A stretch of 64,000 nucleotides of DNA from assembly GCA_011316305.1 (NCBI GenBank), contig SAUG01000040.1, positions 248,001-312,000 on the forward strand. Direction: 5' to 3'. How positions within the stretch are numbered: the stretch's first letter is position 1; every line of letters starts with the position of its first letter. This document shows, piece after piece, positions 24,180 through 36,407 of the stretch. A program made the translations under genes and the position numbers. Below the pieces are notes generated by a model, which was not told where the DNA came from, made no database searches, and saw nothing but the letters and a program-made list of their open reading frames with translations. Origin of the DNA: Rusavskia elegans. Its lineage: Eukaryota > Ascomycota > Lecanoromycetes > Teloschistales > Teloschistaceae.

Positions 24180-24571
24180 TTTAAACGATAGGACAGCAGT
24201 GATTGGATGGTTGGAAGTGAGTGAAGCAGCTGAAATCCGTCTGTAGTATATGCGAACAGCTATATATGCCGTGGAACACGAGGTGATTTCTCATCAAAGG
24301 GTCTGATAGTGCAATCGGACCTATTCCGCAGGCAACTCTGCCCCCAAAGTCAGAGGTCCTTGGCCCCCGCGGCCTAACTGAATAAGCGACCGACAAGCGA
24401 CGGGATGCATCGTCATCTAAGCCTGTTCTTGATTGTCAGCCCTCGTGCTCAGCACACACCGTTGTACAATTAGCACTTCCGAGTCAACCATTCGTCAAGT
24501 CGTTAGACGGACCCTACATTACCCTGCTGACCACTTCCCTCATATATCTGCCTGCATTTCTGAATTCTTGA
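24180..24571. other. divergent promoter region, OYE / BTB protein
   Basis: 392 bp between divergent starts. A TATATAT run at 24260-24266 lies about 80 nt upstream of the oxidoreductase start and could serve as its TATA box. No gene is present. Confidence 0.45.
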
Positions 24572-27500
24572 ATGCGAATCCCAAGAATGTCCGAGTCTGA
24601 CGATCCCGAGATCTCATCACATGCCTTACATGGCCTCATCTCAGACCTCAATATCCCCTCCTCCACTCCCTCTCAATCCAACCGACTCCCCCATGCTCAG
24701 CTCCCAACCTGGGCCTTCCCTCCCAACTCTACGAGGACCTCACCTTCTCCACGCTTGGCCGAAACCTCTGCCGCTGGCACCATCTTTTCTCGCCGATCGA
24801 CTCCTCGTACCGACCCTGATCCGGCACCAGAGTTAGACCTCGCCGCCCCCCGTGCCCCCGTACATCAATCTTCACTCTTCAATACCCCGAATCGGTCAAT
24901 CTTCTCCTCAGGCCCTCCCACTTCCTCCGTTTCTGCCAACACGGCCCAAGCTTCTATGAGTGCTCCCTCGCCCGTCAACTCTTCTCGTCCCTTATCCGCC
25001 TTGACTGGACCTTCCGCCACCGCCTCAAGAAGAACAGTACACTATCAAAGCGATGGTGCTTCATCCATTCGGAATGGACGCACGCCTCGCGTAGAGAAAG
25101 ACACCGATGACCCTTCCGTGTGTGGCGCCAGAAGCAGATCGGTCGAACGAAGGGGTAACAGCACCCCCACCGCATTGACCAGACTCTTTACTGCCCCCGA
25201 AGCAGCCACACCCACCATCTCAAGACATGCGTCATGCGTTCGCACCACAAGCGGCACTCCCTATGTCAGGGTTTCCTCCGCCGACGCAGCTCCTCTACCC
25301 AACCATCTATACACTCGTGGCTTACTGAGCGGAAAGCACTCTGACATCACTGTCATAGCGTTCGGAAACAAGTACGCACTACATCGCTTGTTGCTGGATC
25401 GGGCTCCCTTCTTCTCCTCGGCTCTATCAGAGCCATGGTTTGAGAGTACATCCAAGGAGATCACCCTTCATCCAGAAGATATTGACACCAATATTACGCC
25501 AACCGCATTCGAGTTGGCGCTCAAAAGACTCTATGGATGCGAATCCCGAGCAGAAGAAGACAAGGAGGCTGTCGGACTTTTCGCCACGGGCTGCTGGCTG
25601 GAAATGGCTGATTTGCTCGACTCGAGCGTGACAGCTATTCTGCGCCAGATGACGCCAGGGAGGTTAGGCTCGTTGATTCGACTGGTCACAAGCAACTACT
25701 ACGGCAAACCTGGCGAGCGGATCCTTGATTCGGCCAAGGCCATGCTGTGCCGAGAAGGATGGGAAATGCCTTTGAAGTATTGGGACGGTATATCAGGGGA
25801 AATTGCTCGTGAGATCATTGGAGGTGATGGATTCTACGTGCACGGAGAATGGGATAGATGGGTGCTTGCCAAGAGGATCTTGGACCGCAAGTTGAAGTTG
25901 AAGGCGATTGAAGCTGGCCTGTTCGATGCCAATGGGAAGTACAAGCGTCCACCACCAGACACGATGGGCTTTCTGGCTATTCGCTTTGACACAGTGTACC
26001 GCAAGGACGCCGTAGCCGCATGTAAACAACTGCCGGAGACTTACAATGCGTGGCTGGCGCTCTACACTCATCCAGATATCGCAGCTCTCCTGGTACTGCT
26101 CGACGAAGGAATCCATTACATCCATCTTAGTTTCGAGCAGCTACAGAAAATCCGAGATCAACGGGATGTACTCGGCTTACCGGTCATGCCGGAGAGAGTG
26201 ATCACGAATGCTTTATGGATGTCAATGGAGCTCCGACAGAAGGTACTCAATGCGCAAGAACTCGACTTGGAGCTGGGCTTGACACAGGTCTCTGACGAAC
26301 TGTTCGATGACGGTCCATCAGACGAAGGAAATCTCATCAAGTCCTCAACATCGCCGGACAATACGTCCATGAATAGCAAAGGCAAGCAGCCCGAACCTAG
26401 CGTTAACGACGGTGATGAATACGAAATGGAGTCAGGAAGCTGGGACGGCAATGGGAAGCCTCGAAAATTCTGGATCCCCCACACAGACTCGACTTCAGTA
26501 ATGGGTGGCAATCCGGACTCGCTCGTCCATGCTTCCAACGGTACTCGCCCGTACATGACCAGGCATCTGTCTCGCTTCTCCGCCTCGATTGACCCCGTCG
26601 ATGTACAATGGGCTTCTGACTTCACTGCGGCCGAGCGACCGCACACGCCCGGTCGCTCTACCACTACCGAGCCAGTCACACCCATATCCTATACCCATTA
26701 CCCACCTTTTCGCTTCTCTGCGGAATTTCCGAACCCCAAGAACCTCCGAGAAAAGAAGAGAGTGTACTCGAAGACGGTTTGGTATGCTGGCAGTCTTTGG
26801 AATGTCTATATTCAGAAGGTTGAGACGACGAAGAACGTTCAGCTGGGCGTCTATCTTCATCGAGCGAAAGAAAAGGACAGCCCTGAAGAAATTCGCCATG
26901 GCTCCGTCGACGAACAAATTGGTCGAATGGAAATGTTGATGCGTCGGAATGATCATCGTCGTCGCCATCCTCACCGTCATGTCAGTCGGGGCGACGCTGA
27001 CGATTCGAGTGGTTCTGGTGGTGACGCCGATGCTACTTTGGTCACGCCATCACTGAATGAAGCGACCTCTCGTGCAAGCGCCATCAGCAGTCTCCTACAG
27101 GGCAGCAGTATCACGAAAGCATCGCAGACACCGGGAACCCTTACTCTGTCCAATCTCCCGGACCGCAACTACAATCCTTCGAGCATCGGATCCGACGACG
27201 AAACCAATAATAACGATGACCTCGAGAAGGCCAGTAAAAGATTCAATCGTATGCCGACTATACCTCCTTACGTCGATGACCGCCCGACCATCAGGACGTA
27301 TTTCAAGATCTACTCACCGAGTAAAGGAGGCAGGATGTTGAGCGTGTACGAAAGTGCGCCGGACCATTTCAACTTCAGCCAGAGTTGGGGGTGGAAGAGC
27401 AGTACGATGATCTTGGATGATGGGTTATTGGGGTACGAGGATGCGATTTCGGGAAGGAGGAATGATGGGAAGTTGAGGTTTATGGTCAGTTCCTACTTCT

Positions 27501-27589
27501 GATGTCGAGTCGAACAGCTCACAGTCTTCCTGTGAATGTTGATAGGTTGCTGACATTGTGGGATCCAGGTCGTAATCGGTAACGTCTAA
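24572..27589 (+). CDS. large BTB/POZ-domain protein
   Basis: A long exon, 24572-27484, plus a proposed last exon, 27569-27589, give 977 aa. The last join is preferred because it makes the end LRFMVVIGNV instead of an arbitrary read-through into a stop at 27502. The first ~240 residues are Ser/Thr/Pro-rich. A BTB fold follows (LYTRGLLSGKHSDITVIAFG, YALHRLLLDRAPFFSSAL) with BACK-like helical sequence to about residue 560. Then come a low-complexity acidic part and a second conserved region (FPNPKNLREKKRVYSKTVWY, NVYIQKVETTKNVQLGVYLH) that may bind a partner. BTB proteins are often Cul3 ligase adaptors, but that role is inferred. The layout recalls fungal germ cell-less-like proteins. Confidence 0.8.
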
Positions 27590-28292
27590 TGGCTCTGTTG
27601 ATGATAACGACTATATTCGGAGCTCGATCGGAACAACCCTAGAGAACAGAGGATTATGAGTAGAGATGATGACTGTCCCATGCTGATACGAATACGGAAG
27701 ACGCTGCTCAATACTCTGAGAGCTTTCTGCGGACGATAAAAGACATTCGCTGTACCATACATATTCCATTTTATCTCATAGCATACTTAGCGAGGCGCTC
27801 TGGGAGCATTTACTTAGCGTTGAATATAGCTGAAGCCTGAATTAGAGACGAGTTCCTATTACGGTTATTGTATAATTGATGGCTATGATTGCGCACAAAA
27901 ACAAGGCTTTGCTGGAACGATTCGATGTCGCCGGGAGGAGTAAAGTGTATGCCCATTCACTACGGTCGTCAATCGGATGTACCGTGGTTCTTACTGCCGT
28001 GTGACTCCCAACATTCCTCGATGGATCAAGACAGAAGCTTCGAGTTGATTGCACATCGGTGAATTCATCTGCGAGGAGCCATCAAATAATAGTGTCTTGA
28101 AAAGCACTAAATGCAGAGTCCAAATAATGTACAACAGCTCTTTCAATTGACCCGAAGAATTTTGATACAGAAAACCCGCCTTTTTGGACCAAGACTCTTT
28201 TGGGTTGAAGACGTATGCTTCGAAAACCTCAGGCGCCTGAATTGCTGTTTAAGAATGCAATCGACGTCTCCTCGCCCCCTAGTCCGTTCAGC
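27590..28292. other. convergent intergenic region, AT-rich
   Basis: 703 bp between two convergent genes, AT-rich in the middle. No ORF with support. Confidence 0.4.
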
Positions 28293-30681
28293 CTACCTCC
28301 CCAACAACGGCGCCCCCTCGTCAGCATCACCTCCTTTCCCCTCCCCAGCCGGCTTCCTCTTTCTCCTCCTCCTCTTCTTCCTTCCTCCTCCTTCACCTTT
28401 CCCTTTCTTCCCATCCTCCTCGCCGTCCTCCTCCTCTTCATCGCGCTCGTTCACCGGTACACCACCTTCACTCGGGCCCTCCTCATTCTCTTTCCGATCA
28501 CGGATATCACCACCATTACCACCATTAACGGCATTCTCCTCACTCGAACTCGTCGTCTCAAGCACCACCTTCCTTACCCCGCCCAGATCCACAATCTGTT
28601 CCGTGATACTCCCACTCCTGGCCGTGCCCCTCGTCTTCAGCTGTCTCGGACTTACATCTTTCCGCTTCAGCGAGCCGATCGTGCTCTCGCTGTCTGAATG
28701 TTCCTTCGTTCTGGATTTCGAACGTTTTCGGTGCGGTTCTTCTTCGAAGATGGTGGCCGAGGGATTGGCTTGTGAAGCAGCAGATGGGCCACCGCTGCTG
28801 GTTTTACCGCCACCGCTGGAGGATTTTGGAGGGGTGCCTCCGATGGTGCCGTAGCCTTGCTGTACGGCCAGCACCCCGTCGGAAGCGTCTTTGCCCGCGG
28901 AGCTAAGGAGACCGGTCCCTGCGCCACCATGAGGGGCTTGAGATGCAATGGAGACGGCTAATGGAGAGCCGTCTCCATTACCTGCATTGGCCTTGATGAC
29001 GTTCTCTGCGAGGGAGCCGCCGCCAGGTTTGATCTTGACCGTGTTATAGCGCGTTTGGCGCGGGCGGGAGGCAAGATTGGAGGGGCCAAGGTGACGGAAG
29101 TGATCGACGTTGCTGAGAGGTTTGGGTTGGCCATCTTTGGTCACGCTGGCTATGCTTGAGGTGCGGCGGAGGTTTGGGTGTGGTTTTGCTCTGTCCGACG
29201 CGGAGCCGTTGGCTGCCATTTCCCCGGTTGCGGTAGGTTGGAGCGCTTTATGTTGTGGTTTGTTCTCGTCGCCAAGATCGATAAGGTCTTCTTCGGTCTG
29301 GGCGATGTTGGTTTCTGGTTCTGCAATCACACCGTGCTTGCCAATCTTAGTCTTGGGGGCCAAGTTGGTTCGGCGGATGGCTTTATGAACATCAATGTAA
29401 ACGTCCGATTCGTCGATGATTTCTCTGTGTAAGCGTCAGCACGTATCGCATTGTAGTAGAAAATGATTAACATACTCGCCGATCAACTCCTCAATAACAT
29501 CCTCAAGGGTAACAACTCCAATGGCGCCAGAATCTTGACCTGGTCTCTCCGACACGAGAACCATGTGCGATTTGCCCTCCTGGAAGAAGTTGACGATGTC
29601 CAAGCAGCTAGTTTCGGGAGCGGTCTCTGGTAAAGTGGCCAAGGCGAATTCGTTGACTTTTTTGGAGTCTTCGGGGTCATAAGTGATGAGTATCTTGACC
29701 AGGAGCATTCCGACGTAGTTCTGTGGATTCTTAGGTTCGTAGATTGGGATCCTAGAGTAGCCAGCGCGCAGGATAATATCCATTGTCTTCTCATCCAGTA
29801 CTGTGTCGGATGACATGGTGAAAACGTCCTTGATTGGGGTCATGATACTCCCAATGGGTTTCGCCTTAAGATCCAGCACAGCGCTGATAATTGTGACTTC
29901 ATCCGAATTGAGTTGTTCGCCAGCTGCGCCAAGCGACTTGTGAAGCGTTACAAGCGTTTTTAAACCAGCCTTCTTGTACGTCGTCCCATGATCTTCTCCG
30001 AGGAGCTTGTCGAGAAGCTTGGCGGTAGGCCAGGCTACTGGACTAAGGATGTACATGAGGACAAGGACGAGAGGTGATAGATATGCACCGATGGGCAGCC
30101 CATAGCGTACACAGATGGATTGAGGGATGATTTCACCGAAGATGACTGGGAATCCGTCAGCATCTCGGAACAATTCACAGACCGTCGGGCATACCAATGA
30201 GCACTGTACTGCCAAGGACAGCGGGCCAGCCTCCACCTAAAGAACGATCGAGTACGATGGGTAGAGTTTCGTTGGTAATGACATTACCCAAAAGCAAGGT
30301 GACCAGAACCCAATGCTTCCCCCTTTTCAGCAATCGAAGCACCCTGCCAGCATGCTTCTTTTCTGCGGGTTCTCCGGACGTCTTGATGACTTGCAAGTAA
30401 ATCTCATCCTGCTTCGCGTCAGCTTTATGTGATGTTGGGAAGGATGCGACTCGTACCTGGCCCATCAAGGCTATAGTCAAGCCTGCGAAAGCTCCTCCAA
30501 GTAGGACCAGGCCAATGGCGACGGCCATGTAGATCCACAGCGTGGGCTTACTTGGCGACTTGGGACTCTCTTCGAAGACATGTATGGGGCCATTGCGGAG
30601 GGGTGCAGCACGCAGCAACGGGAGGGAGATGAAAGCGTAGAGGAGGAGCCTGGCCAAGGAACTGGTCCTATCAGTCGACAT
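28293..30681 (-). CDS. CNNM/Mam3-like DUF21-CBS membrane protein
   Basis: Exons 30681-30457, 30408-30195, 30145-29476 and 29424-28293 give 746 aa. A signal-like N-terminus is followed by the DUF21 (CNNM) membrane domain: [54 protein letters not shown]. Paired CBS domains follow ([48 protein letters not shown]). The last ~330 residues are low-complexity and end in a Lys/Arg-rich then acidic tail. Yeast Mam3 sits in the vacuole membrane and affects Mn2+/Mg2+ homeostasis; human CNNMs handle Mg2+. Splice joins restore GEIIPQ and GEEIIDES exactly. Confidence 0.92.
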
Positions 30682-30909
30682 GGTGTCGAGATTGTATGCC
30701 TACTATTAAGGACATGGAGCGTGTCACTGTACTCATTAAGCTCGCAGTGCGTAGCCGTTGTCCGTCAATCATGCGAGGAGGTGGTTGGGTCCATTATTGA
30801 ATTTCGTGCCAAGACTTTTATTCCGAGATGCGATAGAATACGGACGGTCTTGCCTGTTCTCAATGTGTTCAAACGACCGAACGCTAGCCGCAAATCTGCG
30901 TTGTAACAG
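30682..30909. other. intergenic, promoter of CNNM-like gene
   Basis: This short region upstream of the CNNM-like start leads into the MITE. Nothing else recognised. Confidence 0.35.
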
Positions 30910-30917
30910 TTTAAGAT

Positions 30918-31203
30918 CAGGGCTGGCAACGGCCCCGCAGCCCGCACCAGCCCGCCCCGCACCAGCCTCCATCAATCAGAAGGCTGGTTCAGCCCGGCCC
31001 GAAGGCCTTGGCGGGCTAGCCGGCGGGCAGCATATAGACCTTTCCCCCACTATCATTAGCCGAGGGCTTCAACCCTTATTAGACCTGCCAGATCTGGTGG
31101 AGTTCGTTGTCAATGTGATCACATGACATTCTTGGCGCCAAGATTTATAATCCGCACGAGCCTTAGCATCTAGGCGGGGCGGGCGGGGCGGTTGCCAGCC
31201 CTG
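30918..31203. mobile_element. hAT-like MITE (286 bp, non-autonomous)
   Basis: The ends are perfect 13-bp inverted repeats (CAGGGCTGGCAAC at 30918-30930 and its complement at 31191-31203), extended to 20 of 21 by the adjoining GCCCCGC. The flanking octamers TTTAAGAT and TTAAATAT agree at 6 of 8 positions, as expected for an old 8-bp target duplication. CAGGG termini and 8-bp duplications are typical of hAT elements. The element has no ORF for a transposase, and its left end is very GC-rich with tandem CCCGCACCAG-like words. It would need a transposase from elsewhere in the genome. Confidence 0.75.
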
Positions 31204-31848
31204 TTAAATATATAGCTACCACCACATCTTTTGAATTTTCAGACCAAGAATCTTAGCGGCTCTGCGGTAAGGCTGGCGCGCCAAGACCCCCAGTAGAACA
31301 GCATTTTGGATAATTATCTGAAGCGAGTGCACAGTAGATGTGTGGTAATCGTGATAATATTGAGATGATCCATAAAAACTATGTGCATGAAAAAGGAAGT
31401 AGGGCCAGTAGAGCTGGCCCTATGACGCTAACCACTCTAAGTTAGCGTCCGCTGATATGATAAGAACCCAGCCAATGAGCAACCGTAACATTATCGCTAT
31501 TATACTCCGTACGGCCGCTTAATAATTACCTTACTACACAACGTTTCTTGGCTACCTTCACCCAAAGTCGTCCTGTAAAAAATCAACCTCGATGTCTACC
31601 ACATAGCAATCACCAAACAGGTCTCTGAGAGACAGGACCCTTCCACGGCACTACTCTATGGCTAGTTGGAAATCTACTTCTACTAATATTTTTAGCCATG
31701 TAGCAATTCCTAAGGCAGTCGTCCTTTCGAGATCCAATACCGAGGTACCGACTGCTGTATGCCTCTTATATCGAGCACCGTTAACACAGCGAGCCAAGGA
31801 GAGTATTTGCATGCGAAAACCGTGTTCGTTCACTGACTACCATTCGAT
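31204..31848. other. decayed AT-rich sequence with two 9-bp hairpins
   Basis: It joins the MITE to the 3' end of the F-box gene. Two perfect 9-bp stems lie side by side: 31400-31408 with 31414-31422 (loop 5) and 31424-31432 with 31441-31449 (loop 8). On the minus strand a stretch around 31560-31833 reads as protein-like segments (TSVLDLERTTALGIATWLKI; DLFGDCYVVDIEVDFLQDDF) broken by stops, so a degenerate gene or transposon relic is possible. I cannot name the family. Confidence 0.4.
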
Positions 31849-34800
31849 TCAAAGCTTCGCATGCCTTGCCTTAAATATCGATATCTTTTCATCATAAAAG
31901 AGAATTTCCCTCAATTTCATGTTGGGCTCTCTCTCCCTTCCCTCATCGCCTTCAGATTCAACATCTGACTCCCCAAAACTTTCGTCCCCGCTGTCGCTGG
32001 TGCCGTTATGCTGGGGTCCACTTCCAGCAGGGTGCTGATCAAGGTCATCATGATCATCTTCTTCGTCTTCCTCCTCTTCGCTTTCTTCATCAGAGCCGCT
32101 AATACTACCCTGGTGAGATGTAGGTCCTGTATCTGGACTGTGGAAAGACACTGTAGCATCGTCGTTGTATCTGCCCTCTAATATCTCGAAGCACTTATTG
32201 ATGATCCCAAGATAGCAAAGCTCAACTTCGGGCCGAAGAGTCACAATGTCCATGACTTGCAGTGCCAGTTCCTTCATGTCCAAATGATGGCCATGAGCGT
32301 GGTCCGTTATATTCGTCACGTAAATCGATCGGACGTGGGGAATCTGGGGCAGCCGCTGCAAAAAGAAGTGCTGTAGACTGTTAGCTCCGGTACATTACCA
32401 TCATCTTTGAGGGCGGACATCCAACGGAAAGGTTGTCGGGAAGTTTTTCTAACCCCGCTGAACAGGATGCGGAGAAAGTGGAATTTGCTTACCCAGTCTT
32501 TATAGTCAAGGGAAAACGAAAGCTCTCTGAGAGAGTTCATCTTCCCGCTGGTAATATACGACAACGAATCGCGATCGCACTTCCACCTCCTCCACTCGAG
32601 ATTCCTTGTCATCCCATTGGGAAGACGGTGAGTACTGTCGATCACGACATTCTTTAGGCTAGATCGATGCCGCCTCAAGGGACCGCGACAGATCGTGTCG
32701 ACGGAAACTGCAGACTCGTAGTAACCTCGTCCACCTGATCCATCCAAATCAACCATGCCTCCATCTTGAAGAACCAATGTTTCCAAGCTGTTTGGTGCGA
32801 GCGTGTCTTTCAAGAACGCAATCAGTGCTGACGATACAGTGTTGGTGTGGACTTTGCGAAGCTTCAACCTGTACTCCGAGAACGGGATTTCATTCGGTTC
32901 AAAGGCGGTAAGTTTTCGAGCAGGGGCCTTGGATTTTCGACGCACTGAAGACAGTGAAGATCCTGATGCTGTGGTCGCTATTAGTCGAGGCGTGTATATC
33001 CGCCTGAAAGCCTTCCAAAGCGACTCATGATTGTCACAATTCATTAGCGTCAAACAAGTAACAACAGACCAATCTATTGTATTGAACAGGATTGGTACAG
33101 CAATATAGACTCGTTCTAGCTCCAGGACCTCCAACTTCAACCGTTTCGGCTCCTGAGCTATTGGCTCAATGCTGATGCAAAGTGAGCCGTCGCTCGAAGG
33201 GCGCGGCATGGTCTTCGCTTGGCCTCTTTCGTCGGAATCAAGCTGCACCGGCGGGTCAGTAGGGGCATCAGAGCCACGTGGTTGGCAGCCAGCCGACAAT
33301 AGTATGTCTTTCCAAGTAATGGATTGGGACATTGGCGATGTCTCTTTCCCACCTACTCCTGGTGGTTCAGAAGCTTCGTGGACATTTTCTGGGTTAATCT
33401 TGCTCATAAGTAAGCCCAACGCTCCCCTGTATGTTGCAAGCTCTGAATGGTCATCAGGGAATTCAAAGACTCGCGACGATGTGAAGCTTTTCCGTGGCAC
33501 GTCGACTGCAAGCCCAACACGTAGCTCTCGCAGGCTTTCGATTGAACGATCGACAAGCACACTCATCTCCTCGAGATAGGCAGGCTCGTCAATATCAAGG
33601 ACGCTGAGACTTCTCAAAGCAGGGAGAACGGAGAAGTTCGGCCACTCCACGTTGCAGTAGGACCACATCAGTCGATTCGTACTCGCAGGGCTCTTGAGCG
33701 CGCTGTTCCACTGCGCCTGACCCTTGCCAAACGCAGCGCTCGCAGGTAGGAGCATACGAGCAGTCGACGTGGGGTGAGAATCTGCAACGATGTCCGAATT
33801 GTCGTGGAAGCGAACCCATACTTTTTGCAAAGACCGCTTATGGCTATCCTTACTCTCACTTAGGGATTCTAGAGCAAGCCAACAGTCTCTCAGTATGCCG
33901 GTAGGCATATCCCAGATGAACGTCTCTAGGTTAGGCATGCGAGCTAAAGCCAGAGCAACCAAGGTACCTAGCATCTTACCCGATTCTTTATCTATCGTAT
34001 ATCCATCGATCCACTTAGCGTGACCGTTGCCGAGGGAGAATTCTCGGGTGTGCTGGGGACTAATGGACAGGGTTCGGTCAGTATCAGCTCCCCAGACAAC
34101 AATGGGCGAATCGTTATTCAGAGAGCCTCTTTCCGTTTGTAGACTTGCAGCTCGAAGATTGACGACACTTACTAGTGATTGCCTCTCCGCCTCCGAGATA
34201 CGACTTTGGGAGCTGTCCTTGACATACAGTATACAGCATTGAGCTTGCCACAGTGACCGCAATAGTAAGTATGGGAGCTATTGGCTGGCGTCCAATTGAC
34301 TGGCATTGGGGAATCGATGGGAGCTTCTCCCATTACTAGGGTAGCAAGCCCATAGCTATTGCAATTAGCCCAACTACCCCTCGAGTAGAAGTTGCTTTCT
34401 AGCGCACATACGTGAGGGCATCGACTGCCTGATTGGAGTCAGGAGGGCTGTGGCGTTCTGGCCAGATAATATCGAAACGTGAGTATATCCAAGGAGTTGC
34501 CAAATTGTTGAGGGCGGAGCAGGTCAGAGCCAAGGATGTAAGATCATTCGAATACTTGACCTGGAACAATGATTGGACTCTGTTGAACGTACGATTTACA
34601 GACGTGTTCAATCATTCATCTGACTGACCTCTTTGACAATGTCCTTGAGAATATCTAATGGCAGATCGAGTAGGTGAAGTGGATGAGTCTTTCTTGGTAC
34701 ACCCTCCAGCTTCTTTACCGTTGACATAGATACTTCTGTACGTTCGTGTAGTGCTGCGGGGTTACTGCTGGCGAGTTCGGCCGAAGAACGATGCGGCGAA

Positions 34801-34901
34801 GTGGGGAGATGGGATGCGTGAGCTTCGACAGCAGCTGGAATGCCTTCTGTGCAAGGCTTCAACCCTGTTGGATTGGGCAGAGAGGATGCCATGTTGCCCA
34901 T
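31849..34901 (-). CDS. 897-aa F-box domain protein
   Basis: Five exons (34901-34629, 34560-34412, 34355-34173, 34059-32493, 32370-31849) join in frame. The F-box is split by the first intron: LHLLDLPLDILKDIVKE then VKYSNDLTSLALTCSALNNL. Next comes YGLATLVMGEAP and a small CxxC pair (YYCGHCGKLNAVYC), then REFSLGNGHAKW and ESGKMLGTLVALALARMPNL, a block I recall from fungal F-box proteins. The C-terminal part reads RLPQIPHVRSIYV and ends in a strongly acidic tract (EEESEEEEDEEDDHDD-like) before FYDEKISIFKARHAKL. The role as an SCF substrate receptor is inferred. Exon 3 was found by the requirement to keep the REFSLGNG frame. Confidence 0.8.
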
Positions 34902-35471
34902 GGGCGTGGTTTGTGCAAAAATAGAGCTGAGAGGACAAGGGTCTATGTCATACGAATGTCATTGCGATGGCTTCAGTGACTCTTGCTGGAACGTAAGTTC
35001 GCTCTGCGTGACTGTTAAGCGACATGGAGGAAAGTAAAGAGCCAGAAGCCGGTACAGCTTCATCAAAAGGTCACTACATTTGAAAAAGCCATACGACCAA
35101 TCATATTACTCGGCCGTTGAGGTTGAACTAAAGTAAGGTAAAGTATTGAGAGTGAAACCCGAGGGAGTGACGGCTTGCGGACGGCTTGTTCCGTCCTCGG
35201 GTAGGGCTGCATATTGAATCAGGCGACCAATCAAGGGCCGGTGTGTTTAATTGCTCCAGAGAATCGTACAACTTTGGCAATATAATGCCGTATGACGGCT
35301 CACGGAAGGTCAAGCGTACTCATACTCAAGCACAACATCTGCGGTGCCTGCTGGAGTCTCATGCAAGAGAGTATATTTGTCTGAACGCAGGTTCAATTTA
35401 GTCGCTCATAGAAAACTGGCGTGCCAAACATCCTTTCCAACAATGTATCATATTCCGTACCAGAAAACTCA
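34902..35471. other. intergenic between F-box gene and Cys-rich ORF
   Basis: 570 bp holding the promoter of the F-box gene and the 3' flank of the small Cys-containing gene. No other gene recognised. Confidence 0.35.
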
Positions 35472-35792
35472 TTACATCATCGTGCAGCAATACACTTTAA
35501 CATCCATATTCTCACGGGCGGTTCCTTCAGGACGCGGAGGATGCAGTCCAATATGTACTCCTCTGCTCGTGCTTTCAATGAACCGTGTCTGATTTCCATC
35601 GTACTTGGCGGGCGTGCAAGATGGGCAGTTGTCGGCATTCACCATCGTCGTGGTCAAATCCTCCTCACTTCGCCACCGCTTGTCTTTGAATGAAGGGCAA
35701 TTGTCCAAATTCTTTCCTTCCCCACACGGTTTGGTAAGTCTGAACCAACGCTTCTTGCATGTGCGGCACATTGTCTTCCTAGCAGTGCACAT
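35472..35792 (-). CDS. small cysteine-containing hypothetical protein
   Basis: A 106-aa ORF started at the Met of MCTARKTMCRTCKKRW; the open frame extends further upstream, but that part looks non-coding. It has paired cysteines (CxxC in MCRTC, NCPSF, NCPSC, YCC) spaced as in a small metal-binding or disulphide-linked protein, with no signal peptide. I recall similar short proteins (CTARK..CRTC..W.RLTKPCGEG) in Dothideomycetes and related fungi but know no function. The end, VKVYCCTMM, looks conserved. Confidence 0.6.
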   Translation of the reverse strand: MCTARKTMCRTCKKRWFRLTKPCGEGKNLDNCPSFKDKRWRSEEDLTTTMVNADNCPSCTPAKYDGNQTRFIESTSRGVHIGLHPPRPEGTARENMDVKVYCCTMM

Positions 35793-36407
35793 GCTGTGAG
35801 ATCTTTGTTTGGCTGCGGTCGGTGGTAGGTAGAGCGGACAGGGGTTGAGGGCTGCCTGGAGCGTCAACGAAGGATTCAGGAGAGGATCAGGCTTCGGGGG
35901 CTCGCACCGGTAAAACGCGATGGCTTGTAAGCATCGGCATTGGTGAATATGCAGCGCTGCGTGCGGTTCCTTTTCGGAGTGGTCCTGCCGGTTGAGGGAA
36001 AGTATGCTTTGCCTAAAGTGGAAGATTTTGCGGCGACTTTGCAATCAAAGGAAACCCCAGGACTTGACGAAGGAACATATACAAAGTTGCAGCCTGGAAA
36101 ACGTGACCTCCTGGTACAAGAGTCTTCGATTCATGGCTGTGACTTGAAGGCCGATGATGACCATGCCATCCAGCAGGCAGCCACGGTTAGTCATAGTCAT
36201 CAACATGAGTAGACGGTCGTAGTTTGTCTGAGTTTCAGGACTGAGTCAAAGATCGCTTCATGTTCATTGTAAGTCGATGAGTGAATCAAACCAGGCGTTG
36301 TCCGGGGTGTGGTTCATTGGGCTCGACGCCAGCATTAATCTGGCAGGAAATCCTTTGCTCGCTACAAATGTTTCTCGCATGGGTTGTCGGCAATAACGCT
36401 CCCCAGT
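35793..36407. other. intergenic, no gene seen
   Basis: 615 bp. A 90-codon plus-strand open frame (35940-36212) begins at TTG and has no recognisable feature. Confidence 0.35.

Noticed and set aside
32350..32492. Read-through end of the F-box gene after KDW
   Set aside because: GTAAGC..CTACAG removes it and restores the conserved HFFLQRLPQIPHV block.
35940..36212. 90-codon plus-strand frame
   Set aside because: Starts at TTG, no homology signs, and no supporting splice sites.
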